Shown here: positions 53,224 to 64,000 of the stretch, in pieces | How the letters are laid out: every line of letters starts with the position of its first letter | Position numbering within the stretch: position 1 is the first letter of the stretch | Assembly (NCBI GenBank): GCA_036244855.1 | Contig: BQKZ01000438.1 | Coordinates: 70,542 to 134,541, forward strand | DNA from: Temnopleurus reevesii | Taxonomy: Eukaryota > Echinodermata > Echinoidea > Temnopleuroida > Temnopleuridae | Reading direction: 5' to 3' | Length of the DNA: 64,000 bases | Translations under genes and position numbers: made by a program | The notes under the pieces: generated by a model | Database searches by the model: none | Told to the model about the DNA's origin: nothing | What the model saw: only the letters and a program-made list of their open reading frames with translations

Positions 53224-55937
53224 GTTATAGATTTTTAACATATTTTTGTCATTATACTGAAAGATAAAAATGGACTTTGTGCACTATTATGAATAATACT
53301 TTTCTTAGGTGATGATTTTAATCGGCCCAGAAAGTTACATGTACTTGAGTGAAATATAAGCACATCTATGTTATCAGTATTTGTCTTCATATTTTATGTC
53401 GCCATGACGATGCCCAAATTCTTCCTCATGCTATGTGGTTAGATCTGTGTTGATATTCTGTTTATCTTTCTCAATATCCCATGAAATACAATATTTCAAA
53501 TAATTCAGTTTCATTAGAATAACCTGGCTTAGTTCTGCACCCTTCAGTTGATAAATGTTTCTGAAATTGCCCTAACCAATGGGCCCCAGTCTTAACCTTA
53601 GTTTTTAGAAATTATTAGGTTTCTTATCTTTATACTTGTTCCCTCAGTTGAAGATGTTTGTTACTATATCAATATTATAATAGTCTTTTGATCCGTGACA
53701 TTTGCAAATTTTCAGGAATATGTAGAAAATGAGTGCTTGTGCAGTGATATATTGATACTATATTTGGCATTTCTATAAATACACTTAATGAATATGAAAG
53801 CAATACTCATACATGTCAATGTATATACTAGTAAGATATCTGTTAGAGTGAATATAGTTCATTTTTGGTGTGTGGAATTTCTTTTTTAATGAAAATATCA
53901 GTCAAGGATCAGAACCATATACGTGCACAATGACATCTATTTGCAATGTAATATATAATTGATTATTCTGAAAGACAAGTGGGATTTAGTTTATGTCTTA
54001 GATCATAGATGGAACCAAATTCGAGCTCTATTTAGGTAGATATAGGCTGTTGGATTATTGGAAATATATGAAATGTTTAAATGTATATTATCACTTGTGG
54101 CACTACAGTGTAGTGGAAGATACTATTGTGAAATATCTTGATGCAAATCAGTGTGTGATTAGTATTAGAAGAAGTACCTATGTGGCATGTATAGAGATAA
54201 TATGCCTGTTTTTGTTTCTATTTGAGTTTTGATGATATTCTTTGTGCGGTTAGCGGGCGGACCTCTGAATTTTTCATTTCTTTAGATTTAGCCAAAGTGT
54301 GATGACAATTTGTTTTGTGTGTGTGTGTTTTGTTTTTGTGTTTAATTTTTGTGTTTTGGGTTGATGTGCAAGCAAAGGAATTCTGCATTCCAAAATAAGA
54401 ATTTTTTGTAAAAAGAAATAAAATACTAAAGAATTCAGATTTTTTATCTCACTTGATATTAAAAGTGACCTAAATAAAGACAATCTGGTATTTGGCATAC
54501 TTAATTTAAGCAATAAGCTCATTACTTAAACTGTAAAGCTCATGAATTTTTTTGTGACAAATCAATTTTCTGCAATGAGCCAATGTTAGAAAAATAATAT
54601 CACTGAAAAAATATTGCTCTTTCCCACTATGATTTGTGGCTGATTATATGTCATTGTTCATTTTATAATACACGTACATGTGAACATTGCATGAATCGGG
54701 CAATATTGATGCGTATATGTTATCGTACTAGTGACCCATTGACTACTCGAACTGGGTAGTTCCTGTACAAAGTCTATGGAAATTACACAATTCAGTAATC
54801 GATGGGTTAAAACAAGGGAGAAGAAAAAATATCATGTATTCAAGTCATCTGTCAGTATTACACATTCTACTCTAATTTGTGGCCATTTTCATTAATATTT
54901 TGAGAAATTAGAATTTACTTGATTTCTATCACTTTGATTATGGGTTGAGACGTGCAAGAAACAATGTTTATAAAGTTTCATTTAGTATCTGTGTTGTAAC
55001 AGTACTGTCTTTATTTTATTTTTTGTTTGTTTTTTGTTTCAGAAGTGTTAAAATAAATCAAATACATATATACAAGAAATGCTGTATAGATGTTGAACAC
55101 ATGTAAAGTATTTTATAAAGGAGATATGTATATTGTTTCACCATTTTCAACTAGTGTGTGTGCCAGTTAATATTACTAGAAAAGATAAAGGTTGAATGAA
55201 AATTGGCACTATGGATGTTTAAGAGATCTATAGGATATTTGTTAACAATGACAGGAAGTGTTGAAAAAAAAATCAGGAAAACACTTCGTTGCTTTGTATA
55301 TTGTTATGAATAGTGATTAACAGAAATTTATGAATATGGTGCAGTGTCAAAATGTTGATAGTTTTATCTAAACTGACAGAATCTTTTTCTTTTTTTGCTG
55401 TGAGATGTGTGTATAGATTTTGTTTCTGTTTCGAAGATGAAAATGTTGAACCTGCAACTGCAGGATCTAAAGGGTTAATGTACATTGTATTCAGCACCTG
55501 GGGATAGAATTTGACGTTTTGAAACTGTGATGTACTATAACATAGGTATATGATCCAAACAACCTTTGACCTGACCCCAGTATGACCCAGTCGGTTTCGA
55601 TGAACCCAATATATAACAAAAGTTGCGTAACCATGGCAATGATTATTGATTCAAAGTGCTAAGATTCTCCCCCTAAATGGACACCATGTTACCTTGTGAT
55701 CTTTGTAGTTATACAGTTTGAAAATGATACACTCCACCCTCCCTTTCACTGTAGTATTTATTCTTTAGTTGCCATGGATACGATTGTGAATGCCTGGCAC
55801 TTCACCTCGTACAAGTCTTCTCTCTCTCACCGTTTTGTTGGCGAGATAGCTAGTAGAGGAGTAGATCATTTTATCATTCGATTGGACAGTTGTTATGTCT
55901 TCCTTGCAGTGTTTCCCTTTTTTAATTTGATGGAGAC

Positions 55938-55943
55938 AATAAA
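55938..55943 (+). promoter_or_regulatory. candidate distal polyadenylation signal AATAAA
   Basis: AATAAA within 'gagacaataaaaaaaaatg', followed by T/G-rich sequence (gttttttgtgtgtttgt). It is the last strong candidate before the transposon-rich 3' flank at 56.1 kb. Confidence 0.3.
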
Positions 55944-56155
55944 AAAAAATGAAAAGAAAGAATATAGAAGTTTTTTGTGTGTTTGTATGTAATATGATTT
56001 ATTTATATTTTTTTGTTTATTTGACATGGTTTATTTAGTAGAAAACAAAGGCAGCCTAAATGGCTGAAATGCAGATATCCAAGAAGCAAATATTTATGAA
56101 ATGAATATTTTTATTAATTGATTTCTTTATTTAAACCAGTTTGTAAACTGAACAA

Positions 56156-56553
56156 CATATATCGTCCGTGTTTCCACGAAGTGACGGGAACCAACGGGCA
56201 TTGTTGCCTGAAGACATATAAATCCTGACATAGCGCCAATTCAATGGGCATCCTTTATAACAACTTGTTAGTTCTATGGAAGGACAAGTTTCAATGGATT
56301 TGTAACTCATTCCGTGTAAAGGTCCGGGCACACCAAACTCGGCACGGCATCACGGCACAGTATTTACGCGCTATATTGGTTGTTATTGGTCAGCGCGCTC
56401 CTCCGCGCAAAGGATGTTCAGCAATTGGCCAATCACAGATGAGTAATCGCGTAAATACCGTGTCGTGGTGCCGTGCCGTGCCGTGTTTGGTGTGCCCGGG
56501 CCTTAACAGTACCTTTTTTGCTCCAGTCACTTCGTGAAAATGCGGACGATATG
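56156..56553. mobile_element. outer terminal-inverted-repeat element hosting another MITE
   Basis: catatatcgtccgtgtttcc…acgaagtgac (56156-56187) and gtcacttcgtgaaaatgcgg…acgatatg (56526-56553) are inverted repeats with core matches atcgtccg and acgaagtgac. The element at 56316-56506 lies inside. Confidence 0.7.
56316..56506. mobile_element. inner MITE with cgggcacaccaaac termini
   Basis: taaaggtccgggcacaccaa… and …ttggtgtgcccgggccttaa form long inverted repeats (about 50 bp) including 'cggcacggca' and 'gtatttacgcg'. CpG-rich and little decayed, so probably younger than its host element. Confidence 0.85.
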
Positions 56554-56659
56554 CTGAGATGAATGCTAAAATTCAGATTCTAAGAAATTAAATAACTTAG
56601 AGAAGTAAATTAGGAGATCACATTGATCTGAGGAGGGGGATGGAGAGAGGCTAAGAATG

Positions 56660-56818
56660 AGGAAGAGAGAGAGAGAGAGAGAAAGAGAGAGGGAGAGGGA
56701 TGGAGAGAGGGAGACCCCGTAACGTTTGGTTGAACGTGTTGGAAGAAAAGGGGAGGTCAAAGAATGAAAATGAAATCAAAGGAGAGCTTCGGGGATGGGA
56801 GCTAAATGGTTGGGAAAG

Positions 56819-56874
<56 letters not shown>

Positions 56875-57275
56875 GGGGTGAGAGAGGGGTAGGGAAGAGA
56901 GAGAGAGAGAGAGATGGGGGAGGGAGAGAGACAGGGAGAGAGAGGGGAGTGAGACAGAGTGGAGGGGGAAAGCGAGAGAGAGAAGGGGTGAGAGAGGGGT
57001 AGGGAAGAGAGAGAGAGGGGGGAGAGAGAGAGGGGGAGTGAGATAGAGTGGAGAGAAAGAGAGAGAGACATGGAGAGAGGGGAGTGAGATAGAGTGAAGG
57101 GAGAGAGAGGGGGGAAGAGAGAGGGGAGTGAGATAGAGTGGAGGGAGAGAGAGAGAGGGGGTGAAGAGACGGCAAGAGAGAGACATGGATAGAGAGTGGG
57201 AGAGAGAGGAGGGGGAGAGGCCTGGGGGAAGAGATAGAGTGGAAGGAGAGAGAGATAGATATATATATATAGATG

Positions 57276-57309
<34 letters not shown>

Positions 57310-57316
57310 CAGAGAG
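56660..57316. repeat. (GA)n-rich array with internal unit structure
   Basis: About 650 bases of AG-rich sequence. Larger units of the type 'ggggagtgagatagagtgga' recur five or more times between 56945 and 57245, so it is a compound micro/minisatellite. Confidence 0.9.
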
Positions 57317-58559
57317 AGAAAGACCTGCGATGACGATGACACCGGACGGTGTCTCGGAATATTTGTTCATGGCAGGCGATTAGATCCTTCCGAACAAATC
57401 GACTGAATATTCACCGGCCTATGAGATCCGCCTTCTACAACCGCAGACTATTCTGTGATACAACTTGCTTTTGATTATACAACAGCATTTTTTTCTGCTA
57501 AATGTTTCATGTAGTGAGTAGGAAAATTTGTAAAAATTAAACGTCAGAAGACAGAAATCCCCAATTTGTAAGCTCTCAGAAAGTTGGATGAGACGCACTG
57601 AATAGCATGATATCTTTCAAATCTGCCAGAATTCTTTCTACACCCTTGAACAATTTGCCAAAAATTTACCTCCAGATCAGGCAGCATATTGTCCACACAA
57701 TTCTTTCTGGGAACGATTTCACCACCTGTTTTTTTTTTTTTTTACCACTGGAACAAAATCGACTAGCGTCGAAACATGGTCATTGGAGGAGAAGCTAATA
57801 TTTTAGGACAATAGTTAGCCCCTCCAAACCTCTAGGCATCTAAATATTCTCGGCATTGCTACGGACCCGCTACGGCAAAGCACTCCCCCCCCCCCTGCCT
57901 TCGTTGTCGGAGCGTTTTTAACATGGAATTTCGATTCTCATTATGTGTCTTGTTATTGCATGGAAAATACAAATGGCAGTTTGTCTTTAAAGCTATTTTC
58001 TGGACCGATGTTAAATGTGAGATTGGCGCCCAAAAGTGAATTTCGAATTTAACTTCATAATAACTTTCTTTAAGAAAGGTTTACTTTCAAAAGTAATTCT
58101 GCATTCTTCTATAGATAGAAATACAAATTTTCTTCCGAGCAGGTTCCGATTTTGCCATATATAGCTGATCACATGATCAAATGCGTTATTCATCATTTTT
58201 AATTCGTTCTTTGCGGTCAATTCGACTCAGATGTTCATTCTTTATATTCTTCTGACGTTCTTACTATTTCAGTATGCTGTTGCTTGGTTACCGTAATTCA
58301 TATTTCTGAAATCGCATTTCACATTGTCTTTAGTATACCAATTCTTGTTTCATTTTCATATTCTTTATATTTAAAGTGCAATAATTCGTGCGAATATGTG
58401 ACGTTTCAGCTTATCTCAAGTTTCTTTATAACACAATCTATAAATGTTGTTTTTATTAAAGGCCTTGGAGGATGGGTGGGTGTAGTTGATTAGGTTTAGG
58501 GTGTAATTTATTAAGTACGATTGTTAAACATTTTTAAACTAGTTATTTTACGCAGTTCT

Positions 58560-58826
58560 CTCTATTTTATGGTATTTATTTCGCATGTCCTTTTCTTTTA
58601 CTTTTCGTTTACTTTTGTGTATAATTTATTGTTATATTTTCGTTTGTATACTATTGTTATTTTAAGATGGACCCCATGGAAGAACAGAGCCATTTTGATA
58701 ATGGCTCTGAAATGGGCAATCCATCCGATATTCATTTCATTCCTCTTGTTTTCATGTTGTATATATTTGTTTTGTATTTTTTTTTTATTGAGTATCGGAA
58801 ATAAAATCAATCAATCAATCAAAAAG
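58560..58826 (+). mobile_element. LINE-like 3' end with (AATC)n tail
   Basis: 'gaccccatggaagaacagag' leads into a hairpin (gagccattttgataatggctc), AT-rich sequence and 'ggaaataaaatcaatcaatc' repeats. Typical of a truncated non-LTR element; no coding part. Confidence 0.55.
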
Positions 58827-59159
58827 TAATTTTGGGAATTGTTCTACTTTTCAAAGAAATATTACAATAGAAGTACAACAGAATCTCATTAGAACATCTA
58901 TAATGAAATTGATTGTTCACGGTTCCTTGGACAAACACTTTTTGATAGAATAACAGTAGAATAGAAAAAAAAATCGGTTCCTAAATGCCTTTTTGACAAT
59001 TTTTTCCACTTTTTTTGTTTTAAGGTTTCTGTCGACGTAAGACTCTATCTCTTTTCCTTTTCCCTTCCATCCCTTTTTGTGGCTGGGTTTATAATTACTT
59101 CTATTTCTTTCTTGGCCTTTTCTTCTCATTTCTCTTTGCGATATGGTATATATATTTGA

Positions 59160-59398
59160 TGATTAATATCATCACCACCATCACAACCATCATCGTCATT
59201 ATCATTATCATCATCGTCACCACCACCACCAACAACAACAACAACATCACCGTCATCATCGTCATTATCATCATCATTATCATCGTCAATCATCACTATC
59301 ATTGTCAGGATCCCTACCATCATCACCATCACCATCATCATCATTATCATCATCATTATCACCACCACCACCACCATCATCATCAACACCATTGTAAT
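59160..59398. repeat. (ATC)n/(CAC)n microsatellite
   Basis: Interrupted atc/acc triplet array. Poly-His and poly-Asp open frames are artefacts. Confidence 0.95.
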
Positions 59399-59409
59399 CA
59401 AAGTTGTCA

Positions 59410-60460
59410 TCTAAAGGTGTCAGCTAAGCGTCGGTCCTCCGTATCTCCACATTCGCGGAGCGTTATGAACATTGCAAACCACTGCGATTTTAGATATTAC
59501 AAAATACTCGTCACGTTTTTGCTAACGATTCGTCAGGACTTTCATAAGCATTTTTCATATTTCATATCAATGTGTTTGTGTCCGTAAAAGTTAGACGAAT
59601 CGTTTCGATTTTAATCGCTAGCCATTGCAATTTTATAACTGATTTGATCTATCTGCAACGTATGACCGACGTATATGACGACGTAGCTCGATGTTCTAGA
59701 CAGTACAGCGTGTGCGGGACGTATATCGTCACCGCACTGGGAAACTGCCGTCATACGTGGGGTACGTCGAATATCGACATGGATACGTTTTGCATCCGTT
59801 GAATTACGCTATCGTAAGTCATCATACGTCCAATGCGTCTGCATCGACGTACGCCGACGTATATAGGACGTTGCGCCATCGTTGACAAATGTTCACAAAT
59901 TAGACTCATGCGTCTTAAAGCAATAATGTTTATATTTAAAAAAAAAAAAAAAAGTACGAATTGATAATGAGGTATTTGTAACGTGTATACGTGACGATAT
60001 CGCTGGGCATGGATTGTGATCGCCGGCGAGACTCTAAACCTTCAGAATTCGTTACCTATAAGTAATCAAGTCGTTCCATAATACGTTATGAATACGTCCA
60101 AAGCGTTATGAATTTGCTATGAATACGTCCAAAGTTAACCTTTATACCGATGTCAGGGATACATTTGCGGACAGAGGCAATAATGTCAAGGTGTGACGTA
60201 AATATATTTCGACGCATAAGTAACGTACGAGTAACGTTTGTCGACGATTGCGTAAATTTCCTATAAATTTACGGGGAGAATGGGCCATACTCCGACATAA
60301 GTCTAAAAATTGAAACCTTCAGATTACATGACAATTTTTTCAACGTATGCAAAACGAGTTTCAAAGTATGGATAGCGTAACCATAGCATATTCGACTTAC
60401 GCCAACGTAGTTGCCAAAATATACACTGGGCATACGTCGCTTAAAAGTTTTAATGTGACA
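59410..60460. other. CpG- and ACGT-rich block, probable young transposon
   Basis: Dense in cgt/acg words (cgacgta, tacgtcg, acgtcca) unlike the CpG-poor surroundings. Starts near 'ggtgtcagctaagcgtcggt' and ends near 'catacgtcgcttaaaagttttaatgtgacagccc', which may be weak terminal repeats. No long ORF, so nonautonomous if it is an element. Confidence 0.45.
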
Positions 60461-61094
60461 GCCCCCATTAAGCTTAAATATGGTAAAAAATGAAGAAATG
60501 TCATTGAATCGTGAAAGAATCTAAAATACTTCTCAGACCATTGCATATATGAAAAGCAATTGTGAATCAAATTTGAGAGGTGGGGGCCCACCCGTGATAT
60601 TAGAACAGAAACCAAATATATATAGAGAAAAAGGTATATTGTAAAAGCGTAATAAATAAAGAAGAGTTTGAGATTTTTGTGGTTGTTGTTTGTTTGTTTG
60701 TTTGTTTGTTTTGGGGGTTTTGGGGGGTGGAGTGGTGTTGCTTGTTATTCACAGAGAAGTGAAATTCGTTGTTTAATTTTTTCTTTCTTTGCGGTTTGTT
60801 TCTGTTTTCCTTGCTGAAAAGGATCCTAAGCAATTTTCGATTTGCATATTGACGTACCAGTCAACGTCATATTTTTCGAATCTTCAAGTTGTGACGTCAC
60901 AATGATACGGAGATTTTAATTCATGTCGACGTGCCCCTCATCAGAGTCGACCGGAAGTTCAAGTGTTTCACGTCCACTGTTTTCGTACACTTGACAAAAT
61001 AATGCTTCAAAAAACAAATCTTGAATGAGTATGATTATATATTCTTCAACACTTGCTGTTTTTCAATGGAGCCGGGCAGTTAAAAATACAATTA

Positions 61095-61284
61095 ACACGA
61101 TATAAACCATTTTCGAAAAATAAAGCCGGTCATATTGGACAATAGAATCGTACGCCGTGTATTTAAGTGTGACTGTATACGGCCGGACACAACAATCTCA
61201 AACCGGTTCCGATTAGAATAGCATTACAAAGGACCATTGAATTTGCGTTCGACTTAATTTTTCGAAAATACTTTATATCGTGTT
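61095..61284. mobile_element. MITE with aacacgatataaa termini
   Basis: aacacgatataaaccatttt… and …aaaatactttatatcgtgtt are inverted repeats. The inner part 'gcattacaaaggaccattga' matches a second copy at 62972-63126. Confidence 0.8.
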
Positions 61285-61928
61285 TCGTACAAAATAGTGC
61301 ATCAAAACAAAACTTTTTTTTTTCATTAAAGAGGACTTTTTTCCCAGACATTAATGTACTATATATAAATGGAGAAAAATAAAATGATCAAACTGTGTAA
61401 ATTCTAGCACAATCGGATGATCCATTCCAAAGTTATGAACCTTCAAATATTTTATGTACACCCCTCACGGGCTCCTTGAGTTGGCTACGTACAGGGGCAG
61501 AATGGCTGCCAACATGAACAAATTTCCATTCGATCTGTACGCAGAATTTCATTTTTTGTTCTTTTTTGTAAAAAAGTAGGAAAATTATACCTTTTTGTTC
61601 AAGTATGATATGGATATATCAATTTTGCAAGCATTCCAGAAAGAATGGTGGTTATCCACAATTGAGATATGACATTGATCCATCTTTAATGAATTAATGT
61701 ACACAGTTTTGAGTTCTCCATGTATGACATAATATGTTTCAAATTAAAGGATTCCCATTGATAACAACAGTAATAGTCAGGATTGGGCCGATAACCATGA
61801 TAACATAAAAGAGTTACGATGAATTGAAAACTGAAAATTCATCCTATCTTTCTTGTAAGCCTACATGATTTGCCACATACTTATGATTAATATGTATTGT
61901 AAGTTTAATTGTATTAAAAAGAAAAAAG

Positions 61929-62197
61929 GGGCTGCCTCACACCTTTGCGTTTTTAGCCTGCGTCGGCCCAGCGTTAAAAAAAAAAGATCGCTCCCTGGAC
62001 GCAGGTCATACGGTGGACCGACATTCGGCGTAAGATTCTTGAGCATAGAGGTCTATAGACACTCTCATTGTTATTGAGCGCAAGCCGCACGTCAGTCTAC
62101 GGACTGATCAGCGTATACCTTGCGTTCGGGGAACGTTTTCGATTTTCCAAAACGCTGGACTGACGAGGGCTAAAAATGTAAAGGTGTGAGTCGGCTT
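61929..62197. mobile_element. MITE with ctcacacctt termini
   Basis: ctgcctcacacctttgcgtt…cccagcg and cgctgga…gtaaaggtgtgagtcggc form about 40-bp inverted repeats around a noncoding core. Confidence 0.75.
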
Positions 62198-62459
62198 TTA
62201 CGATTCCTTGGTGTAGAATATTTCTCTCTTTCTTCTCATGTATCTGATATAATCTTTAGAGCCCTGCACCAAAAGATATTAAACCAAATTGACCAAAACA
62301 CAAAATGTGTTTTATCGTCCAGGGGCCAATGCACGGAATGGTCTCAACTATCTGCTTCATGATAAGACGTATTGACTTCTTGTGCCACCCTCTTACCGTA
62401 GACACTAGCGTTGACACGACTATGTTAGGAGGATGGCACAATAAGTTAAGACGTCTTAG

Positions 62460-62595
62460 TAAAGCACTGGTCACATAGGGCCACGGAAGCAACTTGATTC
62501 AACACGACTCTTTGTTCAGAGGCAGTTAACTGTGAATTAACAAAAAGTCGTGTTGAATCGTGTTGCTTCCGGGGTCCTATTTGACGGGGGCCTTA
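62460..62595. mobile_element. near-palindromic MITE
   Basis: cggaagcaacttgattcaac…actctttgtt on the left and aacaaaaagtcgtgttgaatcgtgttgcttccg on the right are inverted repeats covering most of the 136 bases. The outer ends (taaagcactggtcacatagg / cctatttgacgggggcctta) pair loosely. Confidence 0.75.
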
Positions 62596-62895
62596 GAAGA
62601 GGATAGCTTAGACCATTTCGAGCAATAGGCCCCTGCTTGTTGTGAACATAATTGAAATCTTTCTACTTGTATCTGCAATTGGTCCAGCTGTCGTAACCAA
62701 CACTGCAGAAACATTTCCAGGAACCAAAAGTCGACGCCCCGCAAGAACCGTGACCGTAACATTCCCCACTTCCGTTGCTAGTCGTCGCAGACTCGCATGC
62801 TGCTTCAGAACTGAACCCCTTTTTCTGCAGGCCAATATCTGTAGATATTAAAAAAAAATAGTAATAAAGAAATAAAGAAATAACAGAAATAATAA

Positions 62896-63210
62896 ATTAA
62901 GGCGGCCCCAACAAAAGCTACTCGTTCACGGTACTCGCCTACTTGAATTGTACTAATTTGTCATGTTACTTAACACGATGTAAACTATTTCCGAAAAAAT
63001 AAGTGGACCACGAACAATAGAATCCTACGCCGTATATTCAACAATCGCGAGCCGGTTCCGATTTGAATAGCATTACAAAGGACCATTGAATTTGCGTCCG
63101 ACTTAATTTTTCGAAAATAGTTTATGAATTACGGCGGCCCCAACTCAAGCAATGCTTTCAGGCTACTCGCCGACTTTGATTGTACAAATTTGTCGTGTTA
63201 CTTTATATAC
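62896..63210. repeat. flank duplication around a second aacacgat MITE
   Basis: 'ggcggccccaac…ctactcgcc…acttgaattgtac…aatttgtc…tgttact' occurs at 62901-62971 and again at 63132-63203, on either side of the MITE copy 62972-63126. Confidence 0.7.
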
Positions 63211-64000
63211 ATTATGTTTGTGAAAAAGGAAATAAATTCAATTCGATTCAATAATAAAGATAAAAACAGAATTTGCAACTCCCTATTTAATATTTTTTCA
63301 TTTCATTTTTATGTTTAGTTTTCTTTAACAGACAGAGTAGCCCCTTCAAGCCACATGATCTACTTTACAAGAGAGCCTTGCCAAATACAAAAATACCAAT
63401 ACAGAATAAACCCTGATACATAGCAAAGAAAGCAATATAAAATAATCATACAGAAATCATTATGAAATATAAAACCATAAACAAATTATGAATAATCATC
63501 CATTCAAAAGAGTAATACGCGAAAGATTGATTTGGTTTTACAACCTAGCCTTTTGGTGTCCAGACTTAATTCTGTCATAATTACTTATTTTTCAATAATT
63601 GAAATGACATTGAAGATTTTATGAAATTTCTTCAGAACTATTATCTTAAATGATATACCAAACTACAAATATTCGTAATATCGGGTACGATAGAGGATTG
63701 GTAAAGGTGTAACATATTTCGTGATTGGACTTTGCAAGAGTTGTCACTTATTATAAACCGTGTAAAAATGGTTCAATTCAGAACGAACTAAAATGTAATT
63801 CCAATGATCGATTGAAACAAGTAACGAAAAATGCCTTTAAAATATAATGCGTTAAATGCACTCCGCCATTGTTGTGTTATGCTTTAATGTGACAATGTAC
63901 TCTCTCTATTATATACATTGTATGGTGATCTTGTAAACTCAATGTTATCCGAATGTTACACGCTCTCTGTGAGCCGCGTCTGAATCATGTAAGCAACTCA

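Larger units (their letters stand above)
50235..55943 (+). other. castor: probable castor 3' UTR and downstream AT-rich sequence
   Basis: About 5.7 kb with no coding potential: AT-rich, stop-dense in all frames, with an (AT)n tract at 51410-51437. Candidate AATAAA signals lie at 51808, 52518, 53218, 54417, 55052 and 55938. The true 3' end cannot be read from sequence alone. Confidence 0.5.

Noticed and set aside
56651..57406. Long antisense frame of 239 codons
   Set aside because: It is a low-complexity translation of a GA-rich array (Ser/Leu/Pro only).

Overview
This is a eukaryotic (metazoan) genomic window dominated by one gene. It is AT-rich and intron-rich, full of microsatellites and short palindromic DNA transposons (MITEs), and contains single-N gaps. 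On the + strand, 15 coding exons between 18110 and 50234 assemble in frame into a castor-type zinc-finger transcription factor (castor / CASZ1 family). The MITE families, including elements with 'gaatacgggcc' termini and 'tacagtcaaacctgtct' terminal repeats, together with the high divergence of sequence repeated across gaps, point to a sea urchin (echinoid echinoderm). I hold that at about 0.8. The family call itself is near certain.

Layout. 1-18017 holds no convincing coding sequence, only simple repeats, purine-rich tracts, a perfect-looking MITE at 4151-4252 and LINE-like tails. At least one upstream noncoding castor exon must exist, because the first coding exon begins at a splice acceptor (18018), but I could not place it. 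18110-19493 is a long N-terminal exon, followed by an 11.5 kb intron. Small exons 2-5 (30997-33922) carry the SKYD-type repeats. Exons 6-9 (35040-41787) carry zinc fingers 1-4 and CtBP-type motifs. Exons 10-13 (42406-47327) carry an acidic/SUMO-consensus linker and fingers 5-6. Exons 14-15 (48041-50234) carry fingers 7-11. A long AT-rich 3' UTR probably follows, and 56-64 kb is a transposon and simple-repeat landscape with no gene.

The conceptual protein is 2148 aa with 11 castor-type fingers, the complement of the long vertebrate isoform CASZ1b. It ends two residues after the last zinc ligand. N-terminal features matching vertebrate CASZ1 are [26 protein letters not shown] and SKYD..I.KL..G.

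Three things deserve attention. First, several exons are duplicated beside single-N gaps (exon 6, part of exon 7, exons 10-12, a 3' UTR stretch). These look like unmerged haplotypes or contig-end overlaps and would break automated gene models. Second, the gene shows repeated tandem duplication of exon 3' ends together with their splice donors (exon 5: three copies; exon 10: several copies; a decayed extra exon 12), not all explained by gaps. Third, the leader has upstream ORFs, exon 5 has in-frame alternative donors, and finger 7 has lost its last histidine. I found no operon, CRISPR, phage or other novel enzymatic system.
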